Below, piece by piece: positions 45,052 through 53,552 of a stretch of DNA of 53,604 nt. The stretch is from positions 85,566 to 139,169 of the forward strand of contig JAJBUA010000028.1 in the NCBI GenBank assembly GCA_020860565.1. Direction: 5' to 3'. The stretch comes from Clostridiales bacterium. GTDB lineage: Bacteria; Bacillota; Clostridia; Lachnospirales; Lachnospiraceae. The position numbers were made by a program, and so were the translations under genes. Positions within the stretch are counted from its first letter, which is position 1. Each line of letters begins with the position of its first letter. The notes under the pieces are model-generated. The model saw only the letters and a program-made list of their open reading frames with translations. It was not told the origin of the DNA and made no database searches.

Positions 45052-47243
45052 CACGCATTCCCCTCCTTTTCCAGATGGATCTCCACACCGAAGTAATCCC
45101 CCCACGGCCGCGGGAGAAGGATTCCTCCCCGCATAAGAGCTGAACCGCTCCAGGTTTCTCCTGTCTCTTTATTCACATAAACAGCATTCTCATCCAGTCC
45201 CGCCAACCGCAGCGCCGCCTGTTTGCGGTTCGGCTCCGTTCGGAAAATCATTCCCTGAACCAGTACCTCACTCAAATCTTCGGAAACGAACGACCAGAAC
45301 GAAGCATTTTGCGTCATCGGATCCGTCAGTCTGTAATAATTCCCGTTGTGGATCAGCTGACGATCATTCTTAAATCTCCGGATCTGTTCCCGGATCTCCT
45401 CTTTTTCCCACGCTGTCAGCGCATCCGGATTCAGCTCATAGCCAAAGCTTCCCGCCATGGCTGTGATTCCTCTCGTTTTCAGCGAAGTCACCCGTCCGGT
45501 CTGATGATTCGGAACCGTAGAGACATGAGAGCCAACCGCTGAGATCGGATAGAAAAAGGAAGTTCCATACTGAATCTTACTGCGCTCATAAGCATCCGTA
45601 TCATCACTGCACCAGATCTGCGGGCAGTAATAAAGCATTCCCGCATCAAATCTGCCGCCGCCCCCGCTGCAGCCTTCCCACAGAACATCCGGGAATTCAC
45701 GGGTGAGTCTCTCCAGCAGGGAATAAAGCCCCAGCACATAACGATGTGGCAGTTCCCGTTGTCCCGCCGGTTCCAGTTCTTCCGAATACCAGTCACAGAT
45801 ACTGCGGTTCATATCCCATTTAATATAGGAAATGTCCGCACTGCTGAGGATCTTGCTGATCGCATCAAACAGATAATCCTGCACCTCCCGCCGCGACAGA
45901 TCCAGCAGGAGCTGACAGCGCCCCCTTGTCGGCCGCCTGCCGGGGATGCGGATCGCCCAGTCCGGATGCGCCCGGTACAGATCGCTGTTTTCCGATACCA
46001 TCTCCGGCTCCAGCCACAAACCAAATTTCATACCCAGCGCTTTGATGCTCTCAGCAAGTCCGCCAAGGCCGCCCGGCAGCTTTTTCTCATTGACAAACCA
46101 GTCCCCCAGACCTGAGCAGTCATCGTCTCTCTCTCCAAACCAGCCGTCGTCCAGCACCAGCATATCCACGCCAAGCTCCGCGGCGTCCCTGGCAATTTTC
46201 ACTATTTTATCGGTATCAAAATCAAAATACACGGCTTCCCAGCTGTTGATCAGAACCGGGCGCTCCGCGTATTGATAGTTTCCCCGGCAGATGTGCTCAC
46301 GGATCACGCGGTGAAAATTATGCGAGAGCTGCGCCAGCCCCTTCTCGCTGCAGGACAGGATCACCTCCGGCGTCTCGAACTCGCTGTGCGTCTCCAGACG
46401 CCAGGCAAACAGCTCCGGATGCAGTCCCATAATCAGACGTGTCTGTTCCAGCTGATCATATTCCAGCTGTGTCTGAAAGCTGCCGCTGTATACCAGGCAC
46501 GCGCCGATACACCGCCCGCGCTCCTCTGTGCAGTCCGGGCTGCACAGGATCACCGAGCAGTTCTGCTGATGGCTCGTGGTTCCTCTCATCGACGAACTTT
46601 CCTGTATGCCATGAAGGAGACGGCGGCGCTCCGGCATCCGTTCGCACATATGCCTTCCATGAAAATGAATCCAGTCCCAGTCTCCATCCGGCAGATCCAG
46701 ACAGAGACTGGCAGCACGGTTCAGCATTACGGCTCCGCTGCCGCTGCAGATCTTCACATTCCGCGTAATCACATCTTCCGTTTCCATCACACCGTAGCGC
46801 AGTACGGCGCGAACCTCAGAGGCAATATCCTTCAACGTAATTTCCAGTGTCTGCGCCTCATCCTCCTCCGCGTAAACGGCGGGAAGACCAGGGATCGAAT
46901 ATTTCCCCGCATAGACCCGGCAGTCTTCATAGCGCAGATCCAGCACCCGGCTGCCATCCGCATGCGTCACACAAACGGCTGGGATGCGGTAATCCCCCGT
47001 CCCCGCGCACGCATATTCGAGCGGCAGGGTATCCAGCGAGTATGACCTGTCGTCCCCCACATCATATGGATTCCCCGAGAAACCTACATCACCGTATTTC
47101 GTCAGATATGACATATCAGTATTCACGAAACCGCCGTACCAGATGTGCTGTAAAACACCATGATCATCGATTTTCATCTGGTACTCCGTATTTTTTGTCG
47201 TCAATCTTATCAGTCCTGTGGTTTTGTCAATATGGATTGCCAT
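45051..47243 (-). CDS. GH36 alpha-galactosidase
   Basis: 730 residues, matching the family length. The nucleophile Asp lies in YIKWDMNRS and the acid/base Asp in IWCSDDTDAYERS. LVLDDGWFG and the DLSRREVQDYLFD region are typical. No signal peptide, so it acts on imported raffinose-family sugars or melibiose in the cytoplasm. Follows the ABC permeases by 88 bases and overlaps galK. Confidence 0.94.
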   Translation of the reverse strand: MAIHIDKTTGLIRLTTKNTEYQMKIDDHGVLQHIWYGGFVNTDMSYLTKYGDVGFSGNPYDVGDDRSYSLDTLPLEYACAGTGDYRIPAVCVTHADGSRVLDLRYEDCRVYAGKYSIPGLPAVYAEEDEAQTLEITLKDIASEVRAVLRYGVMETEDVITRNVKICSGSGAVMLNRAASLCLDLPDGDWDWIHFHGRHMCERMPERRRLLHGIQESSSMRGTTSHQQNCSVILCSPDCTEERGRCIGACLVYSGSFQTQLEYDQLEQTRLIMGLHPELFAWRLETHSEFETPEVILSCSEKGLAQLSHNFHRVIREHICRGNYQYAERPVLINSWEAVYFDFDTDKIVKIARDAAELGVDMLVLDDGWFGERDDDCSGLGDWFVNEKKLPGGLGGLAESIKALGMKFGLWLEPEMVSENSDLYRAHPDWAIRIPGRRPTRGRCQLLLDLSRREVQDYLFDAISKILSSADISYIKWDMNRSICDWYSEELEPAGQRELPHRYVLGLYSLLERLTREFPDVLWEGCSGGGGRFDAGMLYYCPQIWCSDDTDAYERSKIQYGTSFFYPISAVGSHVSTVPNHQTGRVTSLKTRGITAMAGSFGYELNPDALTAWEKEEIREQIRRFKNDRQLIHNGNYYRLTDPMTQNASFWSFVSEDLSEVLVQGMIFRTEPNRKQAALRLAGLDENAVYVNKETGETWSGSALMRGGILLPRPWGDYFGVEIHLEKEGNA

Positions 47244-47331
47244 GATACACCTCTGTTTTCATTTATATATATATGTAATTTCCCGGACAACCGTATTCTC
47301 TTCGATCTCCGGTCTGACAGCTGCCCCGTCC

Positions 47332-48213
47332 TTATCCTTTCACCGCGCCATTCGCGATACCACCGATAATCTGCTTCTGACAGACAATATAGAAGATCAG
47401 AATCGGAATGAGCGCCAGCAGGTAGGAGGCAAACGCCAGATTATAATTGGTTCCGAACTGTGTCTGGAAATTCAGCTGAGCCAGCGGCAGGGTCGTACTC
47501 TCCGAACCGGATATAATGACCAGCGGCGTCATCACATCATTCCAGGTGCCCAGCGCCGTCAGGATCGCGACTGTCGCGTGCATCGGTTTCATCATCGGAA
47601 AGAGGATCGTCCAGAAGGTTTTCCAGACGGAAGCCCCGTCGATGCTCGCCGCCTCCTCGATCTCCATCGGCACATTTTTCAGATAACCGCAGTACAGCAT
47701 CACATTCATCGGCATATAAAACACCGTATACAGGAGAATCACGCCCAGCATATTGTCGAGGCCCAGGATGGCAGTCTCTTTCACTAACGGCATCATCAGG
47801 ATCGCGAAGGGGACAAACATACCGCTCACGATATAAAAATATACCAGACGAAAGCCTTTTTTTCTCACCATATTTCTGCCGATCGCGTAACCCGCCATCG
47901 AATGGATCACCAGCGCGAGGCCGATCGAGGCGCCCGTGATGATAAAGCTGTTCGCCAGCGAATGCCAGAAATCCGTGATCTCCATCGCCTCCGCGAAGTT
48001 GGAAAGGCTGAATGTCGACGGCAGGCTTAACGCGCCCCTGATATCATTGGTCATTTCTGCCGGAGATTTCAACGCAATCACAATGGTCATATACAGCGGT
48101 ATCAGGATGGTCAGACATCCCAGTATCAGCAGGGTTGTGATGATAACGCCGCTTTTACTCAGTTTTTCTTCTTTCTCGCCCAGACAAAAACGTGCTCTGA
48201 TCCAGTTCATCAT
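47332..48213 (-). CDS. Sugar ABC transporter permease (MalG type)
   Basis: 293 residues, six membrane segments, with the EAA motif EIEEAASIDGASVWKTFWTI (about 187-206) and C-terminal GIANGAVKG. CUT1-class inner permease. Its start overlaps the end of the preceding permease gene by four bases. No ATPase gene is in this operon. Confidence 0.93.
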   Translation of the reverse strand: MMNWIRARFCLGEKEEKLSKSGVIITTLLILGCLTILIPLYMTIVIALKSPAEMTNDIRGALSLPSTFSLSNFAEAMEITDFWHSLANSFIITGASIGLALVIHSMAGYAIGRNMVRKKGFRLVYFYIVSGMFVPFAILMMPLVKETAILGLDNMLGVILLYTVFYMPMNVMLYCGYLKNVPMEIEEAASIDGASVWKTFWTILFPMMKPMHATVAILTALGTWNDVMTPLVIISGSESTTLPLAQLNFQTQFGTNYNLAFASYLLALIPILIFYIVCQKQIIGGIANGAVKG

Positions 48214-49079
48214 AACTGCTCCTCCTTCTTACCCGTGATCACCATCTGTGTTACCGAGATCGCAACAATAACCACAAAGAACACAACCGCGTTCGCGCTC
48301 TGGAAGCCGAACTGTCCGCCCGACATGCCGTTATTATAGATCAGATAAGAGATCGACTCCGTGCTCTGCGCCGGTCCGCCCTTGGTCAACGCCACGATCT
48401 GGTCAAATACCATCAGCATGTTTTTCGTACTGAGGATCAGGTTGATCGAGACAAACGGCACCATCAGCGGAAGCGTCAGACTGCGGAAGGTCTCCCACTT
48501 CCCCGCCCCGTCAATCGCACTCGCCTCATAGATATCGGTCGGGATCGTCTGCAGACCGGAGATATAGATGATCGTATTCATCGCCACCGCCTGCCAGACG
48601 CCTACGATCAGCACTCCGATCCACGCCGTCTTCTCACTCGCCAGCATACTGGAGCTCAAAAAGCCGATTCCCAGCGCCGCACCGATCGCCGGCAGAATGT
48701 AGGTAAAGAAGAAACCGAAGATAAAACCTACCACCAGGCCGCTCAGAATATTTGGTATAAAATAAATCCCCCGCAAAAGGCTCTTAAAGCGGATCCTGCT
48801 GTTCAGCCCCAGCGCCAGAACCAGCGACAGCACATTGACCAGAATCGTGCCGGTAATGGCATATTTAAAAGTAAAGAGATAAGACCCTCCGACTCTGCTG
48901 TCCTGAAAGAGATCGATATAGTTGCGAAGTCCCACAAAATCATACGAGCCGTAGCCCCTGTAATTGGTCAGGCTATAATAAGCTCCCGTAAATAGCGGAA
49001 TCGTATTGAACGCGGCAAACAGAATCAGCGCCGGGAGCAGCATCAGAACATAAGTATTGATTTTTACGCTCTTTTTCAT
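48210..49079 (-). CDS. Sugar ABC transporter permease (MalF type)
   Basis: 289 residues, six membrane segments, EAA motif DIYEASAIDGAGKWETFRSL (about 200-219). The start is ATG 49079, with AGGAGGGG upstream; an apparent 20-residue extension overlaps the binding-protein gene end. Partner of the MalG-type permease. Confidence 0.93.
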   Translation of the reverse strand: MKKSVKINTYVLMLLPALILFAAFNTIPLFTGAYYSLTNYRGYGSYDFVGLRNYIDLFQDSRVGGSYLFTFKYAITGTILVNVLSLVLALGLNSRIRFKSLLRGIYFIPNILSGLVVGFIFGFFFTYILPAIGAALGIGFLSSSMLASEKTAWIGVLIVGVWQAVAMNTIIYISGLQTIPTDIYEASAIDGAGKWETFRSLTLPLMVPFVSINLILSTKNMLMVFDQIVALTKGGPAQSTESISYLIYNNGMSGGQFGFQSANAVVFFVVIVAISVTQMVITGKKEEQL

Positions 49080-50356
49080 TTTGTCCCCTCCTCGTATTCC
49101 TTTAATCTCGCGATCAGATCCCGGTTGTAGCGGACCCACTCCGTGTCAAACCGGCTTAAAAACGTCTCGGCAGCATTTTCACTGTTATCCATCAGATAAG
49201 TCTGGATCATACCTGAGACACTCATCTCGCTGGGATAGTGATGATCGTGGAAGTCTCCGACTCTGCCGCTTTCCAGATACTCCTTCATCCCATCCAGGAT
49301 CGTCGGCAGTGTAAAATCTCCCTCTTTGCAGGGAATCGCGTTCTGCTCATCGGCATACATCTGCACCAGCTCGTCCTCATACAGGAATATCAGCACCTCA
49401 TAGGCAGCTTCTTTGTTTTTGCATTCCTTCATCACCGAAAACTGCAGATCGACGCCGGAGGTCAGCACATTATCGGCCTCGTCTTCGTGTGCCGGGAAAG
49501 TAAACGAACCGATATTCATATCCGGATTGACCGATAAAATCTGCGGTGCGGCATAGCTTCCGATCGGATACATCGCCGCCTCGCCTCTGGCGAAAGCGAT
49601 GCAGGCGTCATTGTAGCTGTAAGCATAGGGATTCGGCTCGCACAGATCCAGCAGCGCTTTGATTTTCTCCGCGGTCTCTGCGTACTCCACCGCAAATGTC
49701 GTCTCACCGGCACTCACCCGCGAGCAAACGTCCGCGGACGCGAAGCTCACCGCCAGAGAATTCCACGGCGACATACAGGTCCAGGTGTCCTTGAGTCCCA
49801 GATAAATCGGCGTGATTCCGGCCGCGCGGATTTCCTCGCAGAGTTCCAGAAATTCACTCCAGGTCCCGGGGATCTCCCAGCCATTCTCCTCAAACATATC
49901 CCGGTTGTACAGGATCCCGGCGCAGTTTGCCATATAGGGCAGCGCATACGTGCCGTCCTTTGGCAACAGTTCCAGCTGTTCCTCCATCTCCATATACTCC
50001 GGCTTGATCCACCCGGTTCCCTCAAAATCAGAAATATCCATAAAGAGATCCGCGTCCAGGAAATTCGAATAATCGATATCGCCGCCAATCCCCACGATAT
50101 CCGGATAATCCTCTCTCACCAGACGTGTCTTCAGGACAGTGATCGCCTCGTTGGGCGATTCAATTTTGAGCTCAATGTCGTCATGCGTCTCATTAAACCG
50201 CTCCTGGATCTTACGGAACGTATCCGAAGCTTCCAGCTTGTAATGAAACAGGGTGACAACCGTTTTTCCGTTGCTCCCCGCCGACGACCCGCACCCCGCC
50301 GTCAAAAGCACAAACGCGGCGGTAACCATCGCTCCCGCCAACCTTCGTTTTCTCAT
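49076..50356 (-). CDS. Sugar-binding lipoprotein (family 1 extracellular solute-binding protein)
   Basis: 426 residues with a lipobox LLTAGC (about residues 17-22). VVTLFHYKLEASDTFRKIQE and MFEENGWEIPGTWSEFLELC are typical of CUT1 binding proteins. Expected ligand: alpha-galactosides such as raffinose or melibiose, inferred from the operon. First gene, read from the promoter at 50424-50452. Confidence 0.92.
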   Translation of the reverse strand: MRKRRLAGAMVTAAFVLLTAGCGSSAGSNGKTVVTLFHYKLEASDTFRKIQERFNETHDDIELKIESPNEAITVLKTRLVREDYPDIVGIGGDIDYSNFLDADLFMDISDFEGTGWIKPEYMEMEEQLELLPKDGTYALPYMANCAGILYNRDMFEENGWEIPGTWSEFLELCEEIRAAGITPIYLGLKDTWTCMSPWNSLAVSFASADVCSRVSAGETTFAVEYAETAEKIKALLDLCEPNPYAYSYNDACIAFARGEAAMYPIGSYAAPQILSVNPDMNIGSFTFPAHEDEADNVLTSGVDLQFSVMKECKNKEAAYEVLIFLYEDELVQMYADEQNAIPCKEGDFTLPTILDGMKEYLESGRVGDFHDHHYPSEMSVSGMIQTYLMDNSENAAETFLSRFDTEWVRYNRDLIARLKEYEEGTK

Positions 50357-50423
50357 AAAAATACCTCTCTTTCACACATCACGTTGTTCAAGGTATTCAG
50401 ACCGGTCCAATCCTTATGTTTGT

Positions 50424-50452
50424 ATTATACATGCCAAAATGCTTTCTTTAAA
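50424..50452 (-). promoter_or_regulatory. Promoter of the alpha-galactoside operon
   Basis: Minus strand TTTAAA (50452-50447), 17-base spacer, TATAAT (50429-50424) with a TG just before. The spacer contains one copy of the AraC-site motif. Confidence 0.75.
50430..50442 (-). promoter_or_regulatory. AraC-regulator site, operon copy
   Basis: GCATTTTGGCATG on the minus strand, within the spacer of the operon promoter. It differs by one base from the copy at 50517-50529. Confidence 0.6.
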
Positions 50453-50514
50453 TGGCTCTCTTCCAGTTGATTTATACCTTTTTGCTGTTTTTCTATCTAT
50501 TATGTAAAGTCAGG

Positions 50515-50544
50515 TTGCATTTTGGTATGTTTGGGTGTTATAAT
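50515..50544 (+). promoter_or_regulatory. Promoter of the AraC-type regulator gene
   Basis: TTGCAT (50515-50520), 18-base spacer, perfect TATAAT (50539-50544). The AraC-site motif covers part of the -35 and spacer. Confidence 0.7.
50517..50529 (+). promoter_or_regulatory. AraC-regulator site, autoregulatory copy
   Basis: GCATTTTGGTATG on the plus strand, inverted with respect to the other copy, with start-to-start spacing of about 87 bases. Confidence 0.6.
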
Positions 50545-50570
50545 CCGGAAATAAGGGAGTGATGATTATA

Positions 50571-51413
50571 ATGAAGGATCTGATATTTTCCGTATTTCCC
50601 AGTGAGAATTTTGTCGACCTGGGGCTTTTCCAGTTTGGCTGGGAGCGCTGCAGCCCCGCGCACTCCTTCGGCCCCGCGAGCCGCAACCACTATCTTTTCC
50701 ACTACATCCTCTCCGGCAAGGGCCGGCTGCTGGCAGACGACAGCAAGGGTATGACGCAGACCTACGATATCAAAAGTCTGCAGGGCTTTATGATCTTCCC
50801 CGGACAGATCACCACCTATGTCGCGGACCGGGACATGCCCTGGGAATATATCTGGGTCGAATTTGACGGCCTGCGCGTTAAAAGCCTGCTCGAAACGGCA
50901 GGGATCACACAGGACTCTCCCATCTATAAAGCACGCAAAAAAGAACTCCGTGAAGACATGAAAGACGAGATGACATACATCACCGAACACGCTGACGCCT
51001 CTCCCTTCCATCTGATCGGACACACGTACCTCTTTCTGGACTGCCTGGTCCGCTCTGCCATGAGCCCGCAGATCGCGACCGGAAGCAGGCTCCGGGATTT
51101 TTACATCCACGAGGCGATCGAATTTATCGAACACGAATTCCAGAACAATATCACCGTCGAGGATATCGCCGCCGCCTGCGGTCTGAACCGCAGTTATTTC
51201 GGCAAGATTTTTAAAGAAGCCATCGGCAAGTCTCCCAATGAATTTCTCATGAGCTTCCGTATGGCAAAGGCCGCGGAACTGTTAAAGCTGACCAGCCTCT
51301 CCGTCACTGAAATCGGAGCTGCGGTCAGCTATGAAAACCCGCTGCATTTTTCGCGGGCATTTAAAACGGTATACGGCGTCTCGCCGCGAAACTGGCGGAA
51401 TCAAAATAAATAA
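50571..51413 (+). CDS. AraC family regulator of alpha-galactoside use
   Basis: 280 residues. An N-terminal cupin-like sugar-binding domain (about 1-150) is followed by two HTH units: NITVEDIAAACGLNRSYFGK (about 192-211) and SVTEIGAAVSYENPLHFSRA, with the AraC signature ending FKTVYGVSPRNWR. Start ATG 50571 is preferred to ATG 50559, which lies two bases from the GGGAG. Divergent from the alpha-galactosidase operon; likely an activator similar to MsmR/RafR. Confidence 0.9.
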   Translation: MKDLIFSVFPSENFVDLGLFQFGWERCSPAHSFGPASRNHYLFHYILSGKGRLLADDSKGMTQTYDIKSLQGFMIFPGQITTYVADRDMPWEYIWVEFDGLRVKSLLETAGITQDSPIYKARKKELREDMKDEMTYITEHADASPFHLIGHTYLFLDCLVRSAMSPQIATGSRLRDFYIHEAIEFIEHEFQNNITVEDIAAACGLNRSYFGKIFKEAIGKSPNEFLMSFRMAKAAELLKLTSLSVTEIGAAVSYENPLHFSRAFKTVYGVSPRNWRNQNK

Positions 51414-51551
51414 AGCATGGCCATAATCTTGCGACACTTTCCCATCTTCTGTTGCTTGATGTGTTTCACCTCTTGTAGTACAATATAAATCATCATGCAA
51501 CATATGTCTTACATACCCTTGCCCTCTTTGTTTTTCTTTTTTCATAGATAC

Positions 51552-51595
51552 ACAATAAGAAATTTCGGGAAAAATCTCCCGAAATTTCTTATTGT
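51552..51595. terminator. Perfect 19-bp inverted repeat, bidirectional terminator
   Basis: Arms ACAATAAGAAATTTCGGGA and its complement, with a six-base loop. It lies between the convergent AraC and PTS IIA genes. The AT-rich outer stem is followed by T-rich sequence on the plus strand. The 51414-51551 stretch before it has no recognised gene. Confidence 0.7.
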
Positions 51596-51679
51596 ATCCA
51601 GTCTACTTTTTCCTTGACTTTAAAAAATCTCTCAACCATCCCTGCGTCCGTAATAATTAAAGAATTTTTTTGGCTACAT

Positions 51680-52147
51680 TTAACCAATTATTCTGACAAC
51701 ATCTCTATCGCCTGCTTTCACACCACCTTTCTTTAACAGAACGACGCTTTCCCCTCCTGTAAAAACCACCGGAGATATAAGGGACAGTCCCTGTGCCTCT
51801 ACATAATCAGTATCTACTCTTGCCAACAGTTTTCCTTGTTTTACACTGTCTCCCTGCTTTACAAAAACCTGAAAGCCATGCCCATTCAGAGTCACTGTAT
51901 CAATACCGATATGGATCAAAACTTCCATTCCTTCCGCATTTGTAATTCCAAATGCGTGCCCAGTGGGAAATGCTGCTGTCACGATCCCGCTTATAGGCGC
52001 AATAATATCCCCAGCCTCAATATCAACCGCAAATCCATCGCCCATGACTTTGTCAGCAAACACCGGATCCGGCACCTGCTCAATCGACAACAAAGACCCT
52101 GTCATCGGACATATCAACTCTTCTTTTTTACGACGAAATAATCCCAT
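51680..52147 (-). CDS. PTS IIA component, glucose family (Crr-like)
   Basis: 155 residues. Active-site His regions are FPTGHAFGI and the phosphorylated His in VLIHIGIDTV (about 76-85). It is a free-standing IIA protein that would donate phosphate to an EIIB of the glucose/maltose class encoded elsewhere. Ends with GDRDVVRIIG. Follows the GH4 gene on the same strand by 67 bases. Confidence 0.92.
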   Translation of the reverse strand: MGLFRRKKEELICPMTGSLLSIEQVPDPVFADKVMGDGFAVDIEAGDIIAPISGIVTAAFPTGHAFGITNAEGMEVLIHIGIDTVTLNGHGFQVFVKQGDSVKQGKLLARVDTDYVEAQGLSLISPVVFTGGESVVLLKKGGVKAGDRDVVRIIG

Positions 52148-52214
52148 TCGTTTCTTCTCCTAATAACAAGTGTATCGCTAATAATTGTAACCATTCTGTT
52201 TTAAGATTCTTTTA

Positions 52215-53552
52215 TCAGTTCATTTCGTTCCAGTACCCCTTATTTGCTTCTATCAGATCGTCCAGTAATGCGATTGCTGTATCCGTGTTAACAACAGTTC
52301 GATTCAAAACCAGTGCCTGAAGTGCTTTTTTCTTATTTCCTTCCAGACAGGCGTCTACTGTCAGCTTTTCATAAGCATACTGATTTTCCATCATCCCTTT
52401 ATAGAAAGTAGGAATCGTCCCGACAACCAATGGCTCTACGCCATTACTCCCAACACGGCATGGCACTTCTACCATCATATCTTTATCAACGTTTTCAATC
52501 GCTCCTTTATTTTCCGTAATTGTAAGGAAAATTTCTTTTGTATTACTTGCCAAAGCCGTAGCCAAATCTACAATATATTCTGCGTGACACCCCACATCAG
52601 TTGTCAATTCATATTCAGTGCCACGGATTTTTCCGATCTGAATGATCTTTTCCAGCCGCTCATAAGTCTCTTTTTCATTCCCATCCATCACCTCATTTGC
52701 CCGTGTATATTCCGGATTTTCTTTCGCAAACATCTTATGCGGATAGAGATAATACTGTAAATACGTATTGGGAAGATATTCATCAAAATCACAAATCATC
52801 TGACTCATAAAATGGAAAGTTTCCTTCCATGACTGTTCCTGAAACAATGGTTCTGTCTGAACATCTATCGGCTTTTTTAAAATCTCCTTAAGCCTTGGCA
52901 AATAATCTTCCCCTGTCTCTCTGTCATAAATATGAGTAAACCAACCAAAGTGATTCAGCCCGAAGTATTTCGGTTCTAAATCTCTCCGTTTCTTTCCCAG
53001 AACAGCCGCATACATATCCATGATGGCAATCGGCATGTCACAGATATTGATAATGCGATAATCGTCCGGGAATACCCGTTTTGTCGCTTCCGCAACAATT
53101 GCCGCCGGATTAGAATAATTTAAAATCCAGCATTGAGGAGAATATTTGCGGATATCATTCACTAAGTTTATAATTGCCGGCACGCTTCTTAATCCATAGG
53201 CAAATCCACCTGCTCCACACGTTTCCTGTCCCAGACAACCATGACGCAACGATATCTTCTCATCCTTTTCACGCATCTCAAGACGACCCGCACGGATCTG
53301 CATCAAGGCAAAATCGATATTCTGAAATGCGGTCTCCTTGTCCGTAGTATAAATCAATTCTTCCAGTTCTGGATAATACTCGCGGAATAAAATTTCTGCA
53401 TACTTTCCGACCGTTATCTGCCGTTCCTCCTCAATATCATACAAAACCAGTTTTTTCAGTGGGAACCTTCCTTTCTGATTACATAACATGGCCAGCATAT
53501 CCGGCGTATAACGGCTTGCTCCTCCTACAATACATACGGAATATTTTTTCAT
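52215..53552 (-). CDS. GH4 6-phospho-alpha-glucosidase (MalH/GlvA type)
   Basis: 445 residues. Family 4 features are the NAD-binding CIVGGASRYTPDM, LNYSNPAAIVAEA, NICDMPIAI and NHFGW, whose Cys and His bind the divalent metal. The CDMP tetrapeptide is typical of 6-phospho-alpha-glucosidases; beta-specific members usually have CNVP. The substrate is therefore probably maltose-6-P or an isomer, with NAD and Mn2+. The PTS IIA gene downstream fits. Start is ATG 53552 after GGAG in the leader repeat. Promoter is outside the window. Confidence 0.88.
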   Translation of the reverse strand: MKKYSVCIVGGASRYTPDMLAMLCNQKGRFPLKKLVLYDIEEERQITVGKYAEILFREYYPELEELIYTTDKETAFQNIDFALMQIRAGRLEMREKDEKISLRHGCLGQETCGAGGFAYGLRSVPAIINLVNDIRKYSPQCWILNYSNPAAIVAEATKRVFPDDYRIINICDMPIAIMDMYAAVLGKKRRDLEPKYFGLNHFGWFTHIYDRETGEDYLPRLKEILKKPIDVQTEPLFQEQSWKETFHFMSQMICDFDEYLPNTYLQYYLYPHKMFAKENPEYTRANEVMDGNEKETYERLEKIIQIGKIRGTEYELTTDVGCHAEYIVDLATALASNTKEIFLTITENKGAIENVDKDMMVEVPCRVGSNGVEPLVVGTIPTFYKGMMENQYAYEKLTVDACLEGNKKKALQALVLNRTVVNTDTAIALLDDLIEANKGYWNEMN

